Below, one piece after another: positions 23,205-39,519 of a stretch of DNA of 64,000 nucleotides. The stretch comes from Tethya wilhelma (lineage: Eukaryota > Porifera > Demospongiae > Tethyida > Tethyidae): assembly GCA_964030475.1 (NCBI GenBank), contig CAXIPT010000003.1:3157720-3221719 (forward strand), written 5' to 3'. The translations under genes and the position numbers were made by a program. The stretch's first letter is position 1, and each line of letters begins with the position of its first letter. Under the pieces are notes generated by a model, which was not told the origin of the DNA, searched no databases, and saw only the letters and a program-made list of their open reading frames with translations.

Positions 23205-24230
23205 CTAGTCTCGTCTCAGGGGGATGTCCCTAGTCTCTATGCCATCAGCAGTGATGATGCTCAGCCTGACTCCATCCCCGGTGTAGATATCCCTCTCGGC
23301 TGCTGCACTGAACACATCCTCAACAAGAGAAACGGTCTTCTCTTTTGTCAGCACTTCTTTGACAACACCTTCTTGGTTCTTGAGACCAATCTGCAAACAG
23401 TTCATCGTCACATTGTGGCAACATATAGTGAACTCACCAAAAATATCATCGTTCTTTTAGTTAGGATACCTGGTTGTCCAGTAATGGTTGTAGCATTGAA
23501 GCTGACGACCCTCCAGCACGATATGTTTCACGCTCGTAAGATCCCACTGGATCAAAACTATAGATGCAACCTTTGCCTGTGAGAGAGAGAGAACTGCAAT
23601 AAGTACAAATCTAGTCCCTCTCTTTTAGAGCTTCACCTTCAGGATCCAAGCCGGCTAGAATGTTGTACGTGTAGAAGGGGAAGAAGCGTCTGAAGTAGAG
23701 CATTATAGAGAGTCGCTGGGCAACAGCTCCACAGCTCATCGGCTTGTTGTGAATGTGTTCGTAACTCTGGGGTCAAGAACAGGTCATAAATCTAAACTGA
23801 CAAAGGACAGTAAGTGGGTGAGGCTTCTAATCACCTTCATTTCAGCTGAGAGTCTCTTGGTGACTGTCAGCACATCTCCATGAAAACCACAGCACCCCAA
23901 CAGCAAATGATCGGACCTAAAAACACAATGTATATATAGTACATTTGACACACACATAATGGCACACAGTGATATTGCTGGGCTCTCTGTGCACAGAGTG
24001 GGCATATATTGAACCACTCACAGTTGATAGGTCTTTGGGGCATCTCTGGTGTATATCTGAAAGCCTTCACTGAGTCTTGTGTCAGAGGCAATCACTGAAA
24101 AGTCATCTCCAGCAATGGCTAGAACAGTTCTGCAGGCAATATTGGTACATGAGAGTACGAAATAGACCAGTGGCTACTCATTACCACCAACTCACCCTCC
24201 ATTCCAGGAGTAAGGAGACCACCTCGCCAT
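23205..24230 (-). CDS. PSMB1: 20S proteasome subunit beta type-1 (beta 6)
   Basis: Six exons from the ATG at 24230 to the stop at 23205, about 216 residues. Family stretches are visible in order: [77 protein letters not shown] and [11 protein letters not shown]. Beta 6 is one of the non-catalytic beta subunits and lacks the Thr1 nucleophile, as here. The N-terminal extension is short compared with the human protein, and the ORF offers no further upstream ATG. It is head-to-head with LSM2, 180 bp between start codons. Confidence 0.96.
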
Positions 24231-24410
24231 AGTGTTTGCTTCTCTTTCTACAGCACAGCAATGCTCACGTGCAGCTAGAGTGTAGGTGTGCTTTGAATAG
24301 AAACGGATGGGTATTATTTAGAATCACACTTCCAGGCCTTCATATTCAACAAAAACTGACAGTGAGAACTACTGTATGTTAGTGGACACTCCAGCTATCC
24401 TCTTCTCATA
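24231..24410. promoter_or_regulatory. Shared promoter interval PSMB1 / LSM2
   Basis: 180 bp between divergent start codons of two housekeeping genes. No core element was recognised. Confidence 0.45.
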
Positions 24411-27576
<3,166 letters not shown>

Positions 27577-27641
27577 CAACAAAGAAACTCATTTTAACGT
27601 TGAAAAATTGATGATTTGTGTGTGTGTGTTTAAAGTATTGG

Positions 27642-27928
27642 TTATAGTTCATCTTTCCAATGTCCATGGTCATAGTCCCCACCCCCTTCAGTCATGTGAT
27701 CTTGTTCTTCAGTCACATGGTTTCTGTCATCAGAATCATATCCGTGACCTCCAAACTCTTCGTTGTAGTCCTCTCCCTCGAAGAACCCGCCCATCTCCCT
27801 CACTCTCTCCTCCAGCATCTCTTCAATGGTGGAGGACAGGTAGTCCATGGCCTCTCTCAGCTGGCTGTTGGGGACAGAGTTCAAGTGATGCAGCACTCCA
27901 TCACACCCTGGCTCAAGGATGTCCAGCA

Positions 27929-27929
<1 letters not shown>
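27642..27929 (-). pseudogene. Orphan last exon of ER JmjC gene (block copy 1)
   Basis: Encodes MLDILEPGCDGVLHHL through to an acidic tail ending HWKDEL, identical to the last exon of the complete JmjC gene at 31342-31631. No upstream JmjC exons follow: beyond the TG repeat the sequence switches to the inverted block. It is a fragment made by the duplication. Confidence 0.88.
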
Positions 27930-27978
<49 letters not shown>

Positions 27979-28032
27979 AGTATGTGTGTGTATTATGTAG
28001 TTATCAGTTAGGCAGTGTGTAAACAGGCTAAC

Positions 28033-28489
28033 CATGTGAGGGTACTTGTCAGGGTCTGGTATGGTGATGTCAGTGAGTTTGATGTTCAAATACTATACAA
28101 GGAGAGAACACATAGTCACATGTTACATGTAATTATCCACTCATGAATAATTAATTAACTTCAAAATGCAACTATGACATAATGTTGTTGCCATTTGTAT
28201 ACAGCAAAGGAAGAGTACTACACATCATGTGATCGAGGCACTGTAACTGCAACAATGAACCTTGTCTATCTCTTCCTGGGAAGGATCAATGTTATTGGAG
28301 TGGGTGGATTAGATAGAACACAATCTGACTCCATTTCCTTTTTAGAAATTAAGTGGATAGGATATGGCTTGTCCTGACTGGAACAGCCAGACAACACACT
28401 TGGCACCAGTGCACACAACTTATACAAACGGCCATGACTCAAGGATATTTGTACGTACCTGGTCTACTGAGTCCAGAGTTCCACATATG
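28033..28489 (-). pseudogene. LSM2 exons 4 and 3 in inverted copy
   Basis: Exon 4 equivalent at 28033-28092 and exon 3 equivalent at 28459-28489 are present in antisense to LSM2, without exons 1, 2 or 5. A fragment only. Confidence 0.85.
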
Positions 28490-28527
<38 letters not shown>

Positions 28528-28975
28528 AAGTGTTTGCTATGGTGACCCTGAAGGTTCAAACCGATTTTGCTAAACTGATTTTTGATCTAAGCTATTTTAA
28601 CCACTTCTAAGGGATTTTCCAAAGTCATCATTTAATGAACAAGACTGAAATCAAGACTGGCATACACAAGGCACATTCTTCAAAAGGCTATGATGAATTT
28701 GCACCATGTACAGCTCAATCAAATCATGTATTCATGTATGCTGTGCCATGCTGATGTCATATTTTGCGGCGCCAGAAATAGAATATTCTAGATATTTAGA
28801 TCAAGGAATTTACGGTCAGAGTGACAATGCATCAAATCTCTTTACCTTACATGGAAAGTTCAGTCTATTTTTAGTAACACGTGAGATTTTATCCAGTCAC
28901 GCGCGCTCGCTGGTATAAAACTGGCAAAGATTTTGCGGTTAGTTACATTCAGCAACTGGCAAATACTCAAACTAA

Positions 28976-29649
<674 letters not shown>

Positions 29650-30058
29650 TTAGTTTGAGTATTTGCCAGTTGCTGAATGTAACTAACCGCAAAATCTTTG
29701 CCACTTTTATACCAGCGAGCGCGCGTGACTGGATAAAATCTCACGTGTTACTAAAAATAGACTGAACTTTCTATGTAAGGTAAAGAGATTTGATGCATTG
29801 TCACTCTGACCGTAAATTCCTTGATCTAAATATCTAGAATATTCTATTTCTGGCGCCGCAAAATATGACATCAGCATGGCACAGCATACATGAGTACATG
29901 ATTTGATTGAGCTGTACATGGTGCAAATTCATCATAGCCTTTTGAAGAATGTGCCTTGTGTATGCCAGTCTTGATTTCAGTCTTGTTCAATTAAATATCT
30001 TAGAATCTGTTATAATATTGCACGATAAATAAAGTACATCATTGGGTTACTGCAGGCT

Positions 30059-30487
30059 AGATTTTGCTAAATGATTTAACCCCTTCTTAGTGATAAGCGA
30101 TTTTGATCTAAGCTATTTTCAATCCCTTAGAGATTTTTATCTAAGAGATTTTCATCTAAGCAATTTTGTATCAAAGCCCTAGGGGCTAGGGGCTGGAACT
30201 ACGGCTAGGAACTAGGGCTAGGAAATAGAGGCTAGGAGTTAGGGGCTAGCCCCAGCCCTACCCTAGCCCTAGCCCCTAACTCCTAGCCTCTAGTCCCTAG
30301 ACCATCCAGCCCCTAGCCCCTAGCCCTCAGTCCCTAGCCACAGTCCTAGCCTTAGACCTGGAAGAAAATCACTTAGATGAAAATGGCTTAGACTAATTAA
30401 AACCGCTTAGACAAATCGCTTAGATGACTTTGGAAATCCCTCAGAAGTGGTTAAAATAGCTTAGATCAAAAATCGGTGAGCAAAATC
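30059..30487. repeat. Foldback element, second copy
   Basis: Identical to 26358-26786 at offset 3701; part of block copy 3. Confidence 0.75.
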
Positions 30488-30522
30488 AGTTTGAACCTTC
30501 AGGGCCACCATAGCAAACACTT

Positions 30523-30572
<50 letters not shown>

Positions 30573-30586
30573 ACACACACATACAG

Positions 30587-31276
30587 CATATGTGGAACTC
30601 TGGACTCAGTAGACCAGGTACGTACAAATATCCTGGAGTCATGGCCATTTGTATAAGTTGTGTGCACTGGTGCCAAGTGTGTTGTCTGGCTGTTACAGTC
30701 GGGACAAGCCATTTCCTATCCACTTAATTTCTAAAAAGGAAACAGAGTCAGATTGTGTTCTATCTAATCCACCCACTCCAATAACATTGAATTCCTTCTC
30801 AGGAAGAGGTAGACAAGGTTCATTGTTGCAGTTACAGTGCCTCGATCACATGATGTGTAGTACTCTTCCTTTGCTGTATACAAATGGCAACAACATTATG
30901 TCATAGTTGCATTTTGAAGTTAATTAATTATTCATGAGTGGATAATTTCATGTAACATGTGACTATATAGCTATGTGTTCTCTCCTTGTATGTAGTATTT
31001 GAACATCAAACTCACTGACATCACCATACCAGACCCTGACAAGTACCCCCACATGGTTAGCCTGTTTACACACTGCCTAACTGATAACTACATAATACAC
31101 ACACATACTGACACATACTGACACACACACACACACACTAGATGTCAGTGAGGAATTGTTTCATTAGAGGTTCTGTTGTGCGCTACGTTCAGCTCCCAGC
31201 GGAAGAAGTGGACACAGCTCTGTTGCAGGATGCCACGAGGAAGGAAGCAGCCCAGGGCAAACAACAAACAACATAG
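30587..31276 (+). pseudogene. Duplicate of LSM2 exons 3-5 without exons 1-2
   Basis: Exon equivalents at 30587-30617, 30996-31055 and 31142-31276 are intact and identical in protein to the LSM2 exons. Exons 1-2 are absent, so it is not an independent gene. Because it is downstream on the same strand, LSM2 exon 2 could in principle splice to it. Confidence 0.82.
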
Positions 31277-31341
31277 CAACAAAGAAACTCATTTTAACGT
31301 TGAAAAATTGATGATTTGTGTGTGTGTGTTTAAAGTATTGG

Positions 31342-31628
31342 TTATAGTTCATCTTTCCAATGTCCATGGTCATAGTCCCCACCCCCTTCAGTCATGTGAT
31401 CTTGTTCTTCAGTCACATGGTTTCTGTCATCAGAATCATATCCGTGACCTCCAAACTCTTCGTTGTAGTCCTCTCCCTCGAAGAACCCGCCCATCTCCCT
31501 CACTCTCTCCTCCAGCATCTCTTCAATGGTGGAGGACAGGTAGTCCATGGCCTCTCTCAGCTGGCTGTTGGGGACAGAGTTCAAGTGATGCAGCACTCCA
31601 TCACACCCTGGCTCAAGGATGTCCAGCA

Positions 31629-31674
<46 letters not shown>

Positions 31675-33202
31675 CAATCAGGTGGCACAGATGTAGCAGC
31701 CTACTGTTGTGTTACTGACTGACCTTCTTGAAGTGTTCGATGGTTAGTCCATTGAAGGTGTCGTGCTGTATTGCCGGGTCAAAGTATAACATCATTAAAC
31801 TTGACAAACTGGGTACAGTGAAGCTTAAGGTAAACACGGCTTACGTTTTGAAAGAGTTTCATGACATCCTCCACATGGATTGAACCATCTGCCTGAGCTA
31901 ATGGGGAGAGCCCCTCTCTTATAAGAAAGAGATTAACAAGGATAATGAATTAGCAGTGAGTGACTGTGTGGTTAGTGATCCTTCGACCACTCACTTTATT
32001 TGGAGTTCTGGGTTGAGTTTTGAGTCACCAAATGGAACAAAGTCAGGAAGACCATCTTCACTAGGACAGCTGCTAGGATCAAAGCTGCACAAGCAGTTGC
32101 ACAACGGAATGAACGTGACATTGTACTGATTGTACTGCCCGACTTTGAACCCTTACTCCATAGTTTCAGACCACCATAAATTGATTCCCATGTTTCGGCC
32201 AAATGAGTTCACCTAAATATAAACATTTCCAATGACATCACTGTTACATCATTACCAATATACTTGACTCACGTTATGTAACCATTGATAGGGGAGATAG
32301 AGGCAGTCCCCCTCATTAACAGTGACCTTGTACCACGGCACTTTGGCTAGATTAGGGTACACAGTCATATCCACTCTGAATGAGAGAGAACAGAGATGGT
32401 TAAACCCCTCCCAGTGGGTGTGGTCTCATCTTACTTGTCCACGTCAATATCGTAGTATCCCTTCACTTGATGTTCCGGTCCAATGAGCTCAGAGTAGTGG
32501 GCTTCAATTAGAATGAACTCCTTCCTGCCACTCACCAGACAGTGGAGGTTCTCATAGGAGTCAGAATGAAGGACACTCTTGGTACCACCACTGCTAAACC
32601 ACATGTTGACATACATCATGTGATCCCTATAGCCACCACACTGGAGGAAACGAGGCAGCTGCCACTCGGCCAGCATTGGAGCAGGAGGACTGGACACCAT
32701 GTAGATGTTCTCGCTGCTATAGCGCTGCGAAATATAAATCAAGAGAAATGACTAGGGTATACCCATTGGATTGAAATCCTTACGCACATCAAGGAAGTCT
32801 TCTAAAGTTGTAGTAAAAGCATATTCTGAACGATTCTCCTTCTTGCCTTGTTCAACGCTGATTTCATACTCACCAAAATGAGACCTAGGGAGATGATACA
32901 AGATCACTTTTAGTTCTATATACACACACTAGAGTCACACCAGGCAACCTGAGGTAGTCATCATTCTGCCAGTTCTTGATGACCTCAGTGTTCTTCATGA
33001 TGCCCTCCATTAGTAAGGGGGTCTTTGAAGAGACATACTCCCTGTGGAACTCCAGTGGGCTGGGAAGATCACTCACTCTACGTACATAGTCAGGGGGCAT
33101 GTGAGAGCCCAGAGGCTGGAGGTGGCCAGGGAGATCACTGTCTGCATCGCCATACCAGGCTAAAGCTAATAGCACAGCTATCCCCACACTTAGTGCCATC
33201 AT
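31342..33202 (-). CDS. ER-lumenal JmjC (cupin_8) Fe(II)/2-oxoglutarate oxygenase, copy 1, KDEL-terminated
   Basis: About nine exons from the ATG at 33202 to the stop at 31342. A signal peptide (MMALSVGIAVLLALAW) leads into SDLPGHLQPLGSHMPPDYVRR. The JmjC/cupin core holds FSSGGTKSVLHSDSYENLHC, whose HSD is the HxD iron-ligand pair. Downstream are GRKEFILIEAHY (a 2-oxoglutarate-binding lysine region) and LYLPYQWLHNV, with the distal iron histidine. After GRNMGINLWW the tail is acidic and ends HWKDEL, an ER-retrieval signal. The layout is that of FIH/JMJD-type protein hydroxylases, here placed in the ER lumen. The substrate is unknown. Exon 1 sequence after the signal peptide is almost identical to that of copy 2 at 39520. 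Confidence 0.9.
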
Positions 33203-33353
33203 TGTTGGGAGTAGGCGGGGCTCAAAGGTTAAAGTTCAAAGTTTATTCTATACGCATGCGCATTTCATTATACAGAGACAGATTTAGGAAAACAAAAAAC
33301 AAAAAAAAACAAATCACATCTGGCAGACTGCTTCACACAAAATCCATTCTTAT

Positions 33354-34610
33354 CTACAGTTTAGCCTGGTGCTTGTACTTGTTTCCAGGGAACCCTCTGG
33401 CTCCTGTGTCCTTGACGACAAAGATGTTCCCAGCGTTTGGATATTGCTGCTTCTTCTCCTCATCTTGATTGGTTCTGAATGAAGCAGTCGTCACAAACAA
33501 CCACTCGTAGTTTGGCCCTCCAAAGCAACAAGAAGTGACATTTTCAACACCAGGGATGGGAACATCCATAACGTGCTCTCCAGTGGTTGGATTCCAGCAG
33601 GTCACAGTCCCAGTCTTGAAGGAGGCAATCCACAGTCTGCCCTCAGTGTCAGTGCACATGCCATCTGGCCATTGCACCTGGTCCAGGACAACTCTTTGGT
33701 TGGAGACGGTTCCATCTTGCTGGTTGTAGTCAAAGGCATAGATCTTGTTAGGAAAGGTGTCCACAAAATAGAGTGTCTTCCGATCTGGGCTCCAATCAAC
33801 ACCATTGCACATTGAAACATCACCCATGATCTTTGTGATTTTCCCTGGGGGGATAGTGCAGACTTATAAGAGAGATTGTAACCATGGAAACAGACACTGT
33901 TTGGACATGAGAAGATCATGTACCTGAGTCAAAACAGTAGAATGATCCGAGGGGTGTGTGTTGTGTGATGGGACCCATGGTGCCCCCCCACAGGCGGCCC
34001 TCTGGATCACACTTGCCATCGTTCAAGAAGTTGTCTGGCTTGTCTCCATCAACCTCCAACAACTCCTCAAGAATGGCTCCTGGAAACAAACAACAGAGAG
34101 CAACTGATTTCATACTTTGTAGCTGCTCATGGTGTGTTTCAGGCCAACCTTTCTCTCTGTCTACAAGACATATCTTCTTTCCAACATATGCTACCAGCTT
34201 GTCAGCACAACCTTTCACTGGAATAGCAATACCAATTGTTTCTGGTAGCGTCACAGACCTGGAAGTATGGTATGATTAATATGATCACTGTATGTTTTCT
34301 GACAACCGTGGGTAAGAACCTCTTTCCTCTGACCAGTGGATGAATACCTGTGCAGCTGCTCACCTGTTCTCTTTGGTACTGAGGTGGAAAAAGTTGATGG
34401 TGTGTGCCCAGAAGTCTACCCATATCAGCTGGTTGGTGTCTGCTTCAAAGAATGGTCCCTCTGCCAGTGGGCTCCTAGCAGCATACAGCACCTCCACAGA
34501 GGGAGATGGGTTCAACCCTGCAACAATTCAAGTCATGACCTAGCTCAAAACAGCAGCTGTAATTCCTGAAAATCTACAACTACATTAGATATACCTGTAG
34601 CTGCCATCAT
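33354..34610 (-). CDS. RGN: Regucalcin / SMP-30-like gluconolactonase
   Basis: About six exons, with the first tiny one (34595-34610) encoding MMAAT. Motifs in order are SPLAEGPFFE (metal-binding Glu), IWVDFWAHTINFF, FLNDGKCDPEGRLWGGTMG, MCNGVDWSPDRKTLYFVDT (metal-binding Asn and Asp) and VQWPDGMCTDTEGRLWIASF. The end is GNKYKHQAKL. These are the SMP-30/gluconolactonase six-bladed propeller signatures. Regucalcin is a cytosolic metal-dependent lactonase and Ca-binding protein. No signal peptide is seen. An ATG three bases downstream (34607) is equally possible. Confidence 0.92.
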
Positions 34611-34663
34611 TTGTGAATTCGAGAAGTCCAATAGCTCCTCCCACTTTTCTCCTAAGTCTGGTA

Positions 34664-34915
34664 ATGATGGATGCAGTTCGACTAGGGATCGAGAGCCTAG
34701 AAGATCTAGCCGAAGATGACGACTTTAGAAAAGCTGTCAGGAAAATGTCTAGAAAAACTGCCAATCAACTTAAAGTGGTGAAGAACTTCTGGAAGAGAAC
34801 CAAGAAATCCCTAAAACGTGATAAACCAATCTACTTAATTTTCCTGTCAGGTGTATTACTGGGGGTGCTCCTGGGGATAATAGGGTCAGCCATATTTGTG
34901 GCTTGGATGAGATAA
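34664..34915 (+). CDS. Small single-pass membrane protein, unknown
   Basis: Single exon of 83 residues from the ATG at 34664 (an upstream in-frame ATG at 34613 would lie 2 bp from the regucalcin start). An acidic helix (LEDLAEDDDF) is followed by a very basic stretch (KRTKKSLKRDK). A strong C-terminal TM helix (IYLIFLSGVLLGVLLGIIG) and the short end VAWMR follow. The topology suggests a tail-anchored protein with a cytosolic N-terminus. Family not recognised. It is head-to-head with regucalcin. Confidence 0.6.
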   Translation: MMDAVRLGIESLEDLAEDDDFRKAVRKMSRKTANQLKVVKNFWKRTKKSLKRDKPIYLIFLSGVLLGVLLGIIGSAIFVAWMR

Positions 34916-35119
34916 AGAATTTGATGAAGATCAATTCTTTGAAGAACAGTAGATATCATAAAAAGACACAACTGAACAGTTGCGACTGAACGATCATTAA
35001 TAATGAAGTTAATTTTATGTGCTCAATTTGACAAATTAAAGAATGGCAATAGAATTTTTAACATGAATGAACAGTTGTGACATAATACCATCATTGTCTA
35101 TTCTGTGACGTCCTCCTCA

Positions 35120-36263
35120 TCAGAACTCCTCCCATTCCTCCTCTTCACCCCACCCACCACCAACCTGAGAGGAGACATGAGACATAAGTACCCAGACATC
35201 CAAGCACTACAAGCCACCTCACCTCCTCACTGGGCTGATACTGCAGTGCTGATGATGGCAGAGGCTCCTCCACCTTGCTCCTCTCAATCTTACCAGCTGA
35301 GACAATGCCCTGCTTGCCAGTAGTGCTACCACCTGATATTGAAGGTGCCATGTCAGCAAAGAAGTCTGGCTCAGTAGACCATGACAGCTGCTCCTGCAGT
35401 CTCTCGATGTCCTTGTCACTCAGCCGTCCCTTCAGCCTCCCATCCAGAGCAGCAGCAGCAGCAGCTGGTTTCTTTCCAAGACTAGAGAAGCTCTTCTTTG
35501 TTGGTTGGTGAGACCTCACTGGTGGGGAGAGCGGCTTCTCTGATTGGTTACTTTCATTTGACGATAACTTTAATTTCATACCACCTGATCTCTGTGAACT
35601 TTGAACTGTTGACCTTTGACCTTCAGACCAGGACTGTGTCCAGCTCTCTGTCTGGTTCCAGTCGTCCCCTCCGGGGGTCGTGGTCCTCTCCTCTTCAAAC
35701 TCCTCCCATTGCTCCTCCTCCTCGTCAGATTCTGGTAGATTATTAGCTTTGCTCTTCTGAGGGGGTTCCCCTAACTTTGATGACATCATTGGGCTGTTCA
35801 TGGAGCTTGTCCCGCTAATGTCCTCAACATCGTTCCAATGCTCCTCATCATGGCTGACACTCGGAGAGTACTGGGGGGCGGAGCTAGTGGGTGGAGCTTC
35901 ATTCCCAGGAGGTGGATCACTGTCCTGATCATCCAACAGAGGTGTTTCAGCATCGACAACTTTACCTGGTAAGACCAAACTTATTAACAATCTATCAACT
36001 AGCTGCACAACCTCACAGATTAGAGGTATACCGTATAGCACAAAAATTTGGCGGATTTTAATATTGGTGGATTGGCAGTTTTGGTAAGAACTGCTAATAT
36101 TAAATCCGCCAAACAGTCATTTTTGCACAGCACATACGGAATACATGCATGTATTGCTGTGTGTGCTACCCCCAAAATAAAATTCGCCAATCATGAAATT
36201 TTTGACAATATACCAAATTTTATTATTTTGTGCTATATGGTATATGACTGTGTACTTCACTGT

Positions 36264-36354
<91 letters not shown>

Positions 36355-37166
36355 NNNNNNNNNNNNNNNNNNNNNNNNNNNNNNNNNNNNNNNNNNNNNN
36401 NNNNNNNNNNNNNNNNNNNNNNNNNNNNNNNNNNNNNNNNNNNNNNNNNNNNNNNNNNNNNNNNNNNNNNNNNNNNNNNNNNNNNNNNNNNNNNNNNNNN
36501 NNNNNNNNNNNNNNNNNNNNNNNNNNNNNNNNNNNNNNNNNNNNNNNNNNNNNNNNNNNNNNNNNNNNNNNNNNNNNNNNNNNNNNNNNNNNNNNNNNNN
36601 NNNNNNNNNNNNNNNNNNNNNNNNNNNNNNNNNNNNNNNNNNNNNNNNNNNNNNNNNNNNNNNNNNNNNNNNNNNNNNNNNNNNNNNNNNNNNNNNNNNN
36701 NNNNNNNNNNNNNNNNNNNNNNNNNNNNNNNNNNNNNNNNNNNNNNNNNNNNNNNNNNNNNNNNNNNNNNNNNNNNNNNNNNNNNNNNNNNNNNNNNNNN
36801 NNNNNNNNNNNNNNNNNNNNNNNNNNNNNNNNNNNNNNNNNNNNNNNNNNNNNNNNNNNNNNNNNNNNNNNNNNNNNNNNNNNNNNNNNNNNNNNNNNNN
36901 NNNNNNNNNNNNNNNNNNNNNNNNNNNNNNNNNNNNNNNNNNNNNNNNNNNNNNNNNNNNNNNNNNNNNNNNNNNNNNNNNNNNNNNNNNNNNNNNNNNN
37001 NNNNNNNNNNNNNNNNNNNNNNNNNNNNNNNNNNNNNNNNNNNNNNNNNNNNNNNNNNNNNNNNNNNNNNNNNNNNNNNNNNNNNNNNNNNNNNNNNNNN
37101 NNNNNNNNNNNNNNNNNNNNNNNNNNNNNNNNNNNNNNNNNNNNNNNNNNNNNNNNNNNNNNNNNN

Positions 37167-37218
<52 letters not shown>

Positions 37219-37416
37219 ACCTCCCAACTTCTTCTGTGCGTTTCTCTTGAGTCTCTGCTGCTCTCTCTTTGCCTTCATCTGTTCCATCCTCTCCTTGCGA
37301 CTCTCAGTTGACCTTTGACCCCCATCAACCCTAGCAGCTGCTCCACTCAACAGTGACAGAGAAGACTTCTTTGGAGCAGACGAGACAACAACTGGAGTCA
37401 CTGGAGGACCTTTTCC

Positions 37417-37459
<43 letters not shown>

Positions 37460-38780
37460 AATACACAAACACGCACACACAAAGACTGTCTTTAAAGTGC
37501 AGTCTCTTTGTTGCCATGGTTACATACCCTCGGCATGGAGTCTGAGAAGACGGTACTCCTGTCCTTCCTGTCTCCGATGATGGCCTCGGAACCTAGCAGC
37601 GGGACAAGGTCGGCCAGGGCGTGCAACGTGGCCTGTATGATCTCATCTCTGCTATCACTGAGTCCGACCAGCACCTCCGGCAGGACCACTGAGTGGAGGT
37701 CCTCCTGGGAGATGACACACGAGAAGCTAGCCAGGTGCTCCAGGAGGACACTGCGGACGTGAAGGTCACGTGACTCCAATAGATTCAACAATAGGGGGAT
37801 CACATGGGCACTGTATATTTAAATAGAGTGATGTCATAGCAGAACAGTTAAATAGAAGTACAATCATACCTAAAAAGGGAATCGTCTAGCAGTGGGCAAG
37901 TGCTGTTGGTGTCAAACTTCTCTGGTCGAGGTGTTGTGTGTTTGATGGGGTGGAGCAGGTGTTTCCATAGCGATGTACGGGCTAGAGGCTCCACCATCAC
38001 CAGCGGGGTGACCAGCAAAGGGACAATGTGTTCCGCCACATCAGTCTGAGGGAGAGAGTGAAGGTGACCAGCAAGAGACATGAAGAACTGGTCCTTGTCA
38101 GCTTGAGACTTGAGGGTCAGTTTACTGAGAAAATCAGTGATTTTACTGACACGGTTGCTAGAAACAGAAAGAGAACACTCAAATAGTCCATCTAGGAAAT
38201 AGGAGATCCAGTAGCTAGCCAGTAAAGGTTACCAGATCGACCAGATGTGAGCAACTCACTTCATCCAAGGTTGATTGATGACATCATTGGCAGTTGGTCG
38301 ATGATGGGGGTCAGGGTTCAGCATCTCATCTTGTACATATGTGAACAGGCCATCACTGATGTGACCTGGAGGGGGGGAGAGGGGGGGGATATGAGAACCA
38401 TACTCACACACACACACACTCAGCTCACTCACGATCAGCAGTGGAGTCTTCAATGGTGGCTAAAATGAAGTGCCCAAATGCCCAAATGTCTCTGGAATGG
38501 TAGGGAACACTGCCAGGCTTAGGAGGTGTGGCAGACTAAGAACAGAACACAATAAAGTGACATCATTCATAAAAAGGACTTAGAATTATTAGCACAATTT
38601 AATTATTGTCATGACTTCATTCCTATATAATGGTTCCTTTTAAATCAATTACGCATGTACTATAACTAGTAACAGTTGTACATAATGGCCACGACAGCTA
38701 CACACACACACTTACCTTATCTTCAGGGGGTGTGGCTTTCTCATGTCTAACAGACGAGACTGATGAGAGGAACTGTTCAC

Positions 38781-38830
<50 letters not shown>

Positions 38831-39411
38831 AACAGCATTCAGAGACCATTCATTGGCAGCTGCTTACATTGGAGTCCACACTCTTGTGTTTGGCAGCTGC
38901 CTCAAAGCCCCCTATCTTCCACGAGCTGTCAATGGTGCTCACAAAGACACACTCCACACTGAGGTTGCCGTGGGTAAGCCCCGCCTTAGTATGGAGGAAT
39001 GCTAACCCACTGGCCACGCCCCTCCACCCCATCACAAGGCCCTCGGCACTGATACTCTCGAGGACATTATAAACTGGTACGATGGGTTCTGTTACCATGG
39101 CGATACAATCGTCAGTTACATCACAGCCGACAAATTTGAGAATGTTGGGATGTCTCAAGAGACGAAGGTGCTGTGTGAGTAAGAGCAGCGAGATACCAAC
39201 GCACACTACCACCTCAGAGAGGACCTACCTCCAGCCCAGACTCACAGAGGTCAGCAATGGTGCCAACTCCCGGCCTCCTAGTGAAGACGCTCACTCCCGT
39301 CCCCTCTTCGTCCCTCCCGCGGTCGAGGACTATCTTCCAGAGGTGTTCCGTGTCCTGTTGCTGGAGAACACTGCCGTCACCTTCCATTTCGACGCTAGTC
39401 TCATTCCCCAT
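35120..39411 (-). CDS. SCYL3: SCYL3/PACE-1-like pseudokinase
   Basis: ATG at 39411, stop at 35120, about ten exons. The protein starts MGNETS, a good N-myristoylation site as in SCYL3. The kinase-like domain contains HLRLLRHPNILKFVG, LTHGNLSVECVFV in place of HRD and WKIGGFE in place of DFG, so catalysis is not expected. HEAT-like repeats follow (VIPLLLNLLESRDLHVRSVLL, LSDSRDEIIQATLHALADL). The long acidic tail has EEEEQWEEFEEE, a poly-Ala run, TEPDFFADMAP and ends EEEEWEEF. Members act as scaffolds at Golgi and cell-edge membranes. An intron contains an 812 bp run of N inside a CA repeat, and a MITE is nearby. It is head-to-head with the second JmjC gene. Confidence 0.88.
36027..36244. mobile_element. 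MITE-like element, TATACCGTATAGC ends
   Basis: Ends read TATACCGTATAGCAC and, inverted, TATACCATATAGCAC (14 of 15). It is 218 bp, AT-rich, non-coding, with internal inverted copies of GGCGGATTT / AAATCCGCC. The terminal TA may be the target duplication. It shares its end sequence with the element at 63455. It lies in an SCYL3 intron. Confidence 0.75.
36265..37214. repeat. CA microsatellite containing an assembly gap
   Basis: CA repeats flank 812 N (36355-37166) on both sides, so the unresolved stretch is probably mostly repeat, and its true length is unknown. The gap is intronic to SCYL3. Confidence 0.9.
38783..38826 (+). repeat. (GA)n microsatellite in SCYL3 intron
   Basis: About 21 GA units; a similar tract is at 37420-37456. 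Confidence 0.9.
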
Positions 39412-39519
39412 CCCTTTCTTGTGGCAGACCTGTGACGTGTTTCTTGATTTGAGTTCAAAATTTCCTAAATCGTTTATTTAGAAACCAGCCCCGCCCTTCT
39501 TTTTATATTTAAAATCAAA
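39412..39519. promoter_or_regulatory. Shared promoter interval SCYL3 / JmjC copy 2
   Basis: 108 bp between divergent start codons. A TTTTTATATTTAAAA stretch close to the JmjC start could serve as a TATA-like element, but it is very near the ATG. Confidence 0.4.

Noticed and set aside
36048..37250. Long open frames of several hundred codons across 36.0-37.5 kb on both strands
   Set aside because: They consist mostly of untranslatable N and CA/TG repeat (Thr-His or Cys-Val runs); not genes.
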